From Acidimicrobiia bacterium (lineage in GTDB: Bacteria; Actinomycetota; Acidimicrobiia; Acidimicrobiales; Acidimicrobilacustridaceae): a DNA stretch of 64,000 bases. The stretch covers positions 84,829 to 148,828 of the forward strand of contig JAFIEP010000024.1 of NCBI GenBank assembly GCA_020832495.1. The letters are read 5' to 3'. Shown in pieces: positions 57,963 through 64,000 of the stretch. Both the position numbers and the translations under genes were made by a program. How positions within the stretch are numbered: position 1 is the stretch's first letter; the number at the start of each line of letters is the position of its first letter. Under the pieces are notes generated by a model. The model saw nothing but the letters and a program-made list of their open reading frames with translations. It searched no databases and was not told where the DNA came from.

Positions 57963-59266
57963 CGTGACCCCAGCGCGGCGGCGGCGGCGTGAGCCGCCTG
58001 ACGAGCGGTGTCGACGGCATCACCGACGGCGGTGACGTGCCCCAGCTTGCGACCCGGCCGCCAGGCCTTGCCGTAGAGGTGCACCCGCACCCTCGGGTCG
58101 TCGAGCGCTTGGGGCACGGCGGCCAGATCGAGTGGCTCGTCGGCGCCCAGCAGGTTCACCATGGCCGCCACCGGCGCGCAGAGCGACGTGTCACCCAGGG
58201 GCCAGTCGAGCACGGCCCGCAGGTGGTTCTCGAACTGCGAGGTGACCACGGCGTCGATGGTGGCGTGCCCGCTGTTGTGCGGTCGCAGCGCCAGCTCGTT
58301 GACCACCAGCTCACCGTCGGTGGTGACGAACAGCTCCACGGCGCAGATACCGGTGGCGTCGATGCCCTCGACCACCGACACGGCCAGCGAGGTCGCCCGG
58401 CGAGCCAGCTCGTCGGGGATCTGTGCCGGCACGAGGAGTTCGGTGCAGATGCCGTCGTCCTGGACGGTCTCGACGACGGGGTAGGCCCGCCACCAACCCG
58501 ACGGGCGGCGGGCGACGAGCACGGCCAGTTCGGTGGCGATGTCGATGTGCTGCTCCACCAGCCAGCGGCCGCACGGCGACCCGAACGACCCAGCGGCGGC
58601 GACGGCATCAACCCGGTTGCGGAGCACGGTGACGCCGCGCCCGTCGTAGCCACCGCTCGGCGCCTTGAGCACCACCGGCCAGCCGTGCTGGGTGGCGAAC
58701 CGTTCGATGCCGTCGACGTCGCCGACGCTCAGCTCGGCAAAGGCGGGCACGGCGAACCCGGCCCGACCCAGGCTGCGGCGGGCGGCCAGCTTGTCCTGGG
58801 CCAACGCCAGCGCGGCGGCGTGGGGACGCACCGAGTGGCCGGCGTCGGCCAGCTCTGCCAACAAGGCGTTGGGAACCAGTTCGTGTTCGACGGTCAGCAC
58901 GTCGCAGCGCTGGGCCAACGCGTGCACCGCCGCCGGATCCTGCGCCAGACCCCGGTGGTGGGTGGCGCCGGCACGGACGGCGGCGGCCTCGGCGTCGTCG
59001 CACAACACCACCAGTTCCACGCCGAGCCCGATGGCGGCCTGGTGCATCATGCGGGCCAGTTGGCCACCGCCGACGACGCCGACCACGGCGCTGGCCGTGC
59101 CCGACGGTGCGCGCCGGCTGGCCGAGCGCACCGCAGTGCCACCGGCGGCGCCGCCCACGGTGCCCCCCGCAGGACCCCCGGCGGTGCCGCCCGGCGGCTC
59201 GGGCTCGCCGGGTCGGCCAGGAACACCGGCGTTGCCGGCAGCGGTGTCGAGTGATGTCACGGTCAT
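57959..59266 (-). CDS. purK: N5-carboxyaminoimidazole ribonucleotide synthase PurK
   Basis: 435 residues. The ATP-grasp core has [18 protein letters not shown] (about 62-79), [17 protein letters not shown] and the metal-binding [22 protein letters not shown], given as a region near 310-330. PurK uses ATP and bicarbonate to carboxylate aminoimidazole ribonucleotide. The first 60 residues are Gly/Pro/Ala-rich and precede the normal start. The ATG at 59266 overlaps the dabA stop (ATGA). Its substrate bicarbonate is what the upstream DabAB pump accumulates. Confidence 0.92.
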   Translation of the reverse strand: MTVTSLDTAAGNAGVPGRPGEPEPPGGTAGGPAGGTVGGAAGGTAVRSASRRAPSGTASAVVGVVGGGQLARMMHQAAIGLGVELVVLCDDAEAAAVRAGATHHRGLAQDPAAVHALAQRCDVLTVEHELVPNALLAELADAGHSVRPHAAALALAQDKLAARRSLGRAGFAVPAFAELSVGDVDGIERFATQHGWPVVLKAPSGGYDGRGVTVLRNRVDAVAAAGSFGSPCGRWLVEQHIDIATELAVLVARRPSGWWRAYPVVETVQDDGICTELLVPAQIPDELARRATSLAVSVVEGIDATGICAVELFVTTDGELVVNELALRPHNSGHATIDAVVTSQFENHLRAVLDWPLGDTSLCAPVAAMVNLLGADEPLDLAAVPQALDDPRVRVHLYGKAWRPGRKLGHVTAVGDAVDTARQAAHAAAAALGSR

Positions 59267-61776
59267 GGCACCTCCACCTCCATGGGGGACGAGTCGGAGC
59301 AGCCGGCGCCGACCAGCGCCGGAGCGTCGATCCGCCGCCAGTCGCCGTTGCGCTGACGCTCCATCCAGTGCTGCGGCCCACGGCGGGCCACCATGCGGAT
59401 CCAGCCCCCCTCGAGCAGTTCCGCCACCACCCCCACCGATGCCACGGCGGCGTCGATGCGGTCGGTGGGGGCGTCGACGACGGCGGTGAGGCGCACCGGT
59501 TCGTGACGGGGCCCCTCGGCGCCGAACACGCTCTGGCGGGGCAGACCGACTCGCAAGTCACCACCGGTGCCGCTCACGACACCGACCCCGGCGATGGGGT
59601 TGAGCAGGAACTTGTCACCGGCCCCGAACACGTCGGGGTCGACCGTCGAGAAGTAGTACTGGGCGTTGATCCAGTGCGCCACCACCAGCGGCGCGGCGAA
59701 GATCCCGGCCAGCACACTGCCGTTGACGTCGGCCGCCGCGTCGTAGGAGTGCAGGAACGCCCGCCCGCCGAGGTCGGCGCCCTCGGTGAGCGCCCGGTCG
59801 GCCACCACGAACGCCGCGTTGCCGGCCAGACCCCACTCGGGCCATGGCTGCGCCCAGTCACCGGCGCGGGCACGAGCCTGGCGGAGCGCCGACCGGCCGG
59901 GCCGGTGCCCGGGCAGCTGCGCCAGCCGCTCGGCGGCCAACCGCTCCCCGGCGATGGCCAGGTCGGCGGTCAGCGCCGCCACCCGCGCCCGCAGGTGCGT
60001 CGGCACGGCGTCGGTGTCGAGCAGCCGCACCTCGTCGGTGGTGGTGTCGTGCTCGGCGGCCACGAACCAGGTGTCGTCGGGCACCACGATGCCGCGCTCG
60101 GCCAACAGCGCCCGCACCTCGGGGTCGTTGGCCACCGCGGCGGCCGCCCGGGCGTTGGCGCCCCCGCTGTGGGCCCCGCAGGCGCCGCACTCGAGACTGG
60201 CCCCGTGGGGGTTGGCAGCCGTGGTGGACCCGTGGCCGCACAGCACCACGAGAGGAGCGAAGCCGTCGGTGAGCCCCATGGAGCGCAACGCCCCCTCGAT
60301 CATGGCGGCCCGCTCGTCGAGGGTGAAGCCACCGACGCCGTTGGTCACCACCGTGGTGGGCGCGGCGGTACGGCGGGCCGACCGTGGGCGCAGCGTGCGT
60401 GCGGCGGCCACCGGCCCCAGCACCCAGCCTGCTCCCTCGGCGAGGGCGTACATGGCCACCGGTGAGTGCGCCAGGTCGTCGACCAGCTCCCCGGCGGCCA
60501 CCGAGCCGCGGCGGCGCCGTTCGAGGCGCGCCACCTGGCGCAGCCGGTCGGGCGCGGCCACCTCGCACACCTCAGCGGTGGGCTGGAGCAATGCGGGCGC
60601 GGCAGGCAGCGTCTCCACCGCCCCGAGCGGGCGGAAGCGCATCGGCACGGCGAAGAAGCCGGCGAACCCGAACGTCCGGTAGTCACCGACCGCTTCGAGA
60701 TGACGACGGAACGGCTCCTCGCGCACGTCGATGCAGCACACGACCTGCGCCGACGGCGCCGGTGCGGGCGCGGCGACCGGCGCCGTCGGCAGCGGGCTTT
60801 GCTGCAGCCCTTGGTCGATGCGGGACAGCAGGTCGTCGCGCACGGTGCGCTCGAGCACCTCGAGCACCACCTGGCCGGCGAGTGCTCCCTGGCCGGCGGT
60901 CCGGACCCCACGGTCGACCTCGACGGCGGGGTGCGACGCCGCGTCGTGGTGATCGCCGAATTCGTCGCCGTGGTGGCCACCGAGGCGGTCCAGCACCAGG
61001 GCGTCCACCGTGAGGCGGATGGCCAACAGGTCCAGGCGGCTCAGCCGGACGAACGGGTCGTCGGGCACCGCCCACTCGTCACACCAGCGGGCCCAGCCGG
61101 CCCAGCCGCTGAGGCGGCACAGCTGACCGCGGAGTTCGTCTACCCGGTGGTCGTCGTCGACCCCGAGGCGGGCCAGCGCCTGTTCGATGGCGTCCTCGGG
61201 ACGCTCGGGCACGCCCCGCAGCTCACGTTGCGCGTCGCGACCGACCAGCCGGCGCAGGCGCCAGTCGTCGATCGCCAGGCGCCGCCAGGTGGCGTACGCC
61301 CCGGCGGGATCGCGCAGCCGCGACTGCGCCGGATCGCACAGCAGCGCACACCAGCGGGCAACCTCCTCGTCCACTGCTGTGGCCAGCGGTCCGCCGGCCC
61401 CACCCTCGGCTCGCTCGAGCACGGTCCGCCCGGTGGGCTCGCTCGGGTGCTCGACGCCCCCGACGATGTCCTCGACGAGCGCGTCGACCTCGACGTCGGA
61501 CAGTTCCTCGAACTGCTCGGCGGCCACCCGTCGGAGGTCGTCGGGGTCGATGACCCCGCGCTCGAGGTGGCCACGGAGGTAGCTGGCGGCCGGGTACCCC
61601 TGCGCGTCGAGCCAGCGTCGGGCGGCGGCGGCAGCGTGCTCGAAACCGTCGGTGCGCAGGTCGAACAGCGGGTTGACGGCGATGAAGCGCTCGATGGGCC
61701 ACACCGGAGCGACGAGCCGAGAGGCCTCGTCCACCGCAGCGCACAGCTCCTGGCGGCGAACGTCAGGGGGTGTCAT
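59263..61776 (-). CDS. dabA: Inorganic-carbon transporter subunit DabA (DUF2309)
   Basis: 837 residues. The beta-carbonic-anhydrase-like zinc site is intact: CCIDVREE with Cys348 and Asp350, and VLCGHGS...GASLEC with His515 and Cys530. The 15-residue His-to-Cys spacing is the same as in the described Halothiobacillus DabA. RFIAVNPLFDL near the start is the family opening. DabA is cytoplasmic and works with DabB, using ion flow to hydrate CO2 vectorially and accumulate bicarbonate. It overlaps dabB upstream and purK downstream (both ATGA). Confidence 0.9.
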   Translation of the reverse strand: MTPPDVRRQELCAAVDEASRLVAPVWPIERFIAVNPLFDLRTDGFEHAAAAARRWLDAQGYPAASYLRGHLERGVIDPDDLRRVAAEQFEELSDVEVDALVEDIVGGVEHPSEPTGRTVLERAEGGAGGPLATAVDEEVARWCALLCDPAQSRLRDPAGAYATWRRLAIDDWRLRRLVGRDAQRELRGVPERPEDAIEQALARLGVDDDHRVDELRGQLCRLSGWAGWARWCDEWAVPDDPFVRLSRLDLLAIRLTVDALVLDRLGGHHGDEFGDHHDAASHPAVEVDRGVRTAGQGALAGQVVLEVLERTVRDDLLSRIDQGLQQSPLPTAPVAAPAPAPSAQVVCCIDVREEPFRRHLEAVGDYRTFGFAGFFAVPMRFRPLGAVETLPAAPALLQPTAEVCEVAAPDRLRQVARLERRRRGSVAAGELVDDLAHSPVAMYALAEGAGWVLGPVAAARTLRPRSARRTAAPTTVVTNGVGGFTLDERAAMIEGALRSMGLTDGFAPLVVLCGHGSTTAANPHGASLECGACGAHSGGANARAAAAVANDPEVRALLAERGIVVPDDTWFVAAEHDTTTDEVRLLDTDAVPTHLRARVAALTADLAIAGERLAAERLAQLPGHRPGRSALRQARARAGDWAQPWPEWGLAGNAAFVVADRALTEGADLGGRAFLHSYDAAADVNGSVLAGIFAAPLVVAHWINAQYYFSTVDPDVFGAGDKFLLNPIAGVGVVSGTGGDLRVGLPRQSVFGAEGPRHEPVRLTAVVDAPTDRIDAAVASVGVVAELLEGGWIRMVARRGPQHWMERQRNGDWRRIDAPALVGAGCSDSSPMEVEVP

Positions 61777-63371
61777 GCGGGGCTCCTCAGCTCAGCGGGC
61801 TGGAACTCGCCCGGCGCGGTGCTGCGGACCGGGCGAACCCGGGCGATGCGCAGCGGCGGGTGCCCGAGGCCGGCGACGGCCGAGCGAACCCGGGCGCCGT
61901 AGGTCGGGTGGGTGAAGGCAACGGCGCCGAGGAGCGCCACGGTGGCGAGTGCCGCCAGGGCCAGGGCCGCTGGTGGGCCGGCGACAGTGACCGGCGCTGC
62001 GGTGCCCGACACGGCGTCCTTGACGACGCTGGCCGCAGCCAGGTAGCCGGCCACCGCCCCCGACAGCACGGCGAGACCGGCGACGGCGACGACGGGCGGC
62101 CGCTGCGGCGCCCGGACCCAGTGCCACAGCGCCACGGCGGTGGTGGCGGCCAGGGCGCCGCCCACCATCGTGGCGTCGGCTCCGGTGAGTGCGGCGGGCC
62201 AGGCCACCAGGGCGGTGGCGCCAACCGCCGCCACGGCGACCGCTGCTCGCAGCACCAACCGAGCGTCGCTGACCGTCGGAACCCTCGACCCGTGATGCCC
62301 ACCGATGCCCAGGCGGCGGCGGGTGACACCGGCGTGGACGACGGCGCCCACCCCGAGGAAGCGGGCGGACTTGTAGAGGGCGTGGCCCACCAGGTGGGTC
62401 ATGGCCGCAGCCGGTGCAGCCACGGCGCAGGCCACCAGCATGAAGCCCATCTGCGCCGAGGTGGACGCCGCCAGAGAGCCCTTGGCGTCGGTGCGACCGA
62501 GGACGCTGGCCGCACCCAGCACGACGGTGGCCACGGCGCAGGCGCCGAGCACCCACAGCGCCACGCTCGAGGCGCCCACCAGGTCGAGGCTGCGCACCAC
62601 CACGAAACCCCCGGCGTTGACCACGCCGGCGTGCAACAGCGCCGAGGTGGAGGTGGGGGCGTTGACGGTGCCGCCCAGCCAGTTGCTGAAGGGCAGTTGC
62701 GATGCCCGGGCCAGGGCAGCGGCGATGATGCAGAGCGCCACCAGGTCGAGGGCGCCCAAGCTGACCAGCCCGAGGATCTCGGTGGAGCGTTCCCCCAGGG
62801 CTGCCACCGTCGGCGCCAGCCGGTCGAGCTGGGGATCGCCCACGCTGACCACGACCGCGCCGGCGGCCGCCACCAGCGCGACGTCACCGGCGAGCAGCAC
62901 GGCTGCGGCCCGGCGCCGGCTCAGGCGGCGGCGTGCCCCCTCACCGCCGAGCAGGACCAGCACCGCGGCGGTGGTGAGGACCCAGGCGGCGACCAGCACG
63001 CTCAGCCGGGCGGACACGGCGAGCAGCTGTGTGCCCGACACCACCACACCGGCGCCCAGGGCGAAGCGGGCCGCTTCGGTGCTGCCCAGGAGGTTCCGGC
63101 GGGCGTAGACGACCACGGTCAGCCCGATGATGCCCACTACGAGCGACAGGGTGGCCCCCAGGCCGTCGAAGTTGAGCCAGGGTGTCGACGCCGGCCCCGC
63201 AGTGACCGGGTGACCGGCCAGCAGCACCAAGGCCGAGCCTGCGGCGGCGGCCAGCGAGGCAGCGAACCCCCACGGCACGAATCGCCCGATGCAAGTGCGA
63301 TTGGTCAGCGCCGAGACAGCGCCGACGGTCACGGGTGCGAGGACCAAGACGGTGAGCAGGAGGTGTTCCAC
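61773..63371 (-). CDS. dabB: Inorganic-carbon transporter membrane subunit DabB (NuoL/MrpA-like)
   Basis: 532 residues, about fourteen membrane helices. The proton-conducting antiporter core has SQLPFSNWLGGTVNAPTSTS, ALLHAGVVNAGGFVV and STSAQMGFMLVACAVA followed by HLVGHALYKSARFLGVG, as in NuoL/NdhF relatives that pair with DUF2309. It provides the cation flow that drives DabA. The GTG at 63371 was preferred over an upstream TTG because a promoter ends seven bases before it. The end overlaps dabA. Confidence 0.88.
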   Translation of the reverse strand: MEHLLLTVLVLAPVTVGAVSALTNRTCIGRFVPWGFAASLAAAAGSALVLLAGHPVTAGPASTPWLNFDGLGATLSLVVGIIGLTVVVYARRNLLGSTEAARFALGAGVVVSGTQLLAVSARLSVLVAAWVLTTAAVLVLLGGEGARRRLSRRRAAAVLLAGDVALVAAAGAVVVSVGDPQLDRLAPTVAALGERSTEILGLVSLGALDLVALCIIAAALARASQLPFSNWLGGTVNAPTSTSALLHAGVVNAGGFVVVRSLDLVGASSVALWVLGACAVATVVLGAASVLGRTDAKGSLAASTSAQMGFMLVACAVAAPAAAMTHLVGHALYKSARFLGVGAVVHAGVTRRRLGIGGHHGSRVPTVSDARLVLRAAVAVAAVGATALVAWPAALTGADATMVGGALAATTAVALWHWVRAPQRPPVVAVAGLAVLSGAVAGYLAAASVVKDAVSGTAAPVTVAGPPAALALAALATVALLGAVAFTHPTYGARVRSAVAGLGHPPLRIARVRPVRSTAPGEFQPAELRSPA

Positions 63372-63406
63372 GCCGCTCAATCTACGTTATCTGATTCGCA
63401 TGTCAA
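63372..63406 (-). promoter_or_regulatory. Promoter of the dabB-dabA-purK-purE operon
   Basis: TTGACA (63406-63401), 16 bases, TAGATT (63384-63379), seven bases, GTG at 63371. This is the best promoter match in the window along with that of hmuT, and it implies a leaderless message. The divergent winged-helix gene begins 104 bases on the other side of the -35, a probable site of its action. Confidence 0.65.
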
Positions 63407-63510
63407 CTCTCGGGTGTTCACATTCGCCTTTTCCACATCATGGCCAGTCCGCCGGCCGCCGTCGCCCGCCCGGTACTGTGGTGCACGTCGTCGACGCGAA
63501 GGCGCAGGTC

Positions 63511-63831
63511 ATGGCTGGGGACAGCAAGAAGCCAGGGTGGACGTTCCTCACCAATCACTCCCACGTGCTGGTGTGCATCGCCGACGAGCCCGACATCCGC
63601 GGGCGCGACATCGCCGAGCGGGTGGGCATCACCGAGCGGGCAGCGCAGGCCATCGTGGCAGACCTGGTGGAAGCCGGCTACGTCACCCGCACCCGCCACG
63701 GCCGTCGCAACCACTACCAGATCCACCCCGACGCCCCGCTGCGTCACCCCCTCGAGGACAGCCACACCATCGGCGAGCTCCTCACCACCCTCGGCCGGCT
63801 CACCCCCAAGCGCCGGTCACGGACCACATGA
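63511..63831 (+). CDS. Winged helix-turn-helix regulator divergent from dabB
   Basis: 106 residues, MarR/ArsR-like. The recognition part is RGRDIAERVGITERAAQAIV, and the wing YVTRTRHGRRNHYQIHPD follows directly. The C-terminus RHPLEDSHTIGELLTTLGRL is helical and may dimerise. The ATG at 63511 has GAAGG upstream; an in-frame GTG at 63478 would add 11 residues. Its position makes it the candidate regulator of the carbon/purine operon. It overlaps the next gene as ATGA. Confidence 0.75.
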   Translation: MAGDSKKPGWTFLTNHSHVLVCIADEPDIRGRDIAERVGITERAAQAIVADLVEAGYVTRTRHGRRNHYQIHPDAPLRHPLEDSHTIGELLTTLGRLTPKRRSRTT

Positions 63832-64000
63832 GCGCCACCGACACGAACGACACCGAGTGGCCGCCCCGTGTCGCCACCGTGGACGACGCAGGCGAGACGG
63901 CCCACCTGCTGCACGACTTCAACACCGAGTTCGACACGCCATCTCCCGGGCCGGTGACCCTGGCCGCTCGACTGGGCGCGCTGCTCTCGGGCGACCACAC
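63828..64000 (+). CDS. GNAT acetyltransferase, N-terminal part (runs off the window)
   Basis: 57 codons visible, open to the window end. The opening PRVATVDDAGETAHLLHDFN, then TEFDTPSPGP, is the first strand and helix of a family of GNAT acetyltransferases common in actinobacteria. The ATG at 63828 overlaps the winged-helix gene stop. Substrate unknown. Confidence 0.7.
   Translation, partial: MSATDTNDTEWPPRVATVDDAGETAHLLHDFNTEFDTPSPGPVTLAARLGALLSGDH

Noticed and set aside
63372..63380. TTG at 63380 as the dabB start
   Set aside because: It overlaps the end of the proposed -10 (63384-63379), so it would lie upstream of the transcription start; GTG at 63371 fits the leaderless spacing.
1..64000. 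tRNA, rRNA, riboswitches, prophage and insertion sequences
   Set aside because: I looked for conserved tRNA T-loop text, rRNA cores, cobalamin/TPP/molybdenum-cofactor aptamer features and transposase or integrase motifs by reading and saw none; a covariance-model scan would be decisive.

Overview
The window is very GC-rich, densely coded actinobacterial DNA. The most likely source is a free-living, mycobacteria-like member of class Acidimicrobiia (Ilumatobacter/Iamia type). This rests on several things seen together: an InhA-like enoyl-ACP reductase, a WS/DGAT acyltransferase, an IdeR/DtxR-type iron box, a maleylpyruvate-isomerase-like (mycothiol-dependent type) protein, secreted esterases with S-layer-homology repeats, many GTG starts with 1-to-4-base gene overlaps, and many apparently leaderless promoters. 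The assignment is inference; no rRNA, tRNA, CRISPR array, prophage, IS element or replication origin was seen. No stretch over 300 bases lacks a gene; the longest (16285-16583) is filled with repeats.

Layout. 1-5272: a heme/iron island. hmuT (fused to a surface domain protein), hmuU, hmuV and a further secreted protein run leftwards as one overlapping operon behind an iron box; a DUF2470 heme-associated protein diverges. 5281-9675: methyltransferase, MFS transporter, TesB-type thioesterase, matrixin-type membrane protease and a small conserved protein. 9785-16583: YoaK-like protein, a sugar-porter fragment, a lipoprotein, membrane proteins, a tiny repeat protein, a luciferase-like oxidoreductase, an ABC exporter and repeats. 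16584-24436: SLH-esterase, FAD oxidoreductase, a hipBA toxin-antitoxin operon with three perfect operators, two small membrane proteins and a MaoC-type hydratase. 24467-31985: WS/DGAT, an RHH/MazF toxin-antitoxin pair, an ECF sigma factor with a membrane partner, GDPD, haloalkane dehalogenase, a lipoprotein.

32173-38999: a LuxR-type regulator divergent from a five-gene run (methyltransferase, OsmC-like, FAD oxidoreductase, epimerase, MBL hydrolase) that I cannot match to a described pathway. 39118-50171: secreted proteins, including a second and third SLH protein, a large Tat-type lipoprotein coupled to an epoxide-hydrolase-like protein, and an alpha-L-rhamnosidase gene broken by one in-frame amber codon. 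50226-55488: a hydrolase, a molybdate operon led by its own HTH/PBP-like regulator, a G4-type repeat and an HTH/nucleotidyltransferase pair. 55509-64000: an isomerase-like protein, fabI, and an overlapping operon dabB-dabA-purK-purE that joins an inorganic-carbon pump to the purine enzyme that consumes bicarbonate, with a divergent winged-helix regulator and a partial acetyltransferase.

The strongest candidates for something new are the dabBA-purKE operon, the LuxR-controlled five-gene run, the hmuT fusion with an internal lipoprotein signal, and two families of intergenic hairpin repeats that share similar end sequences.
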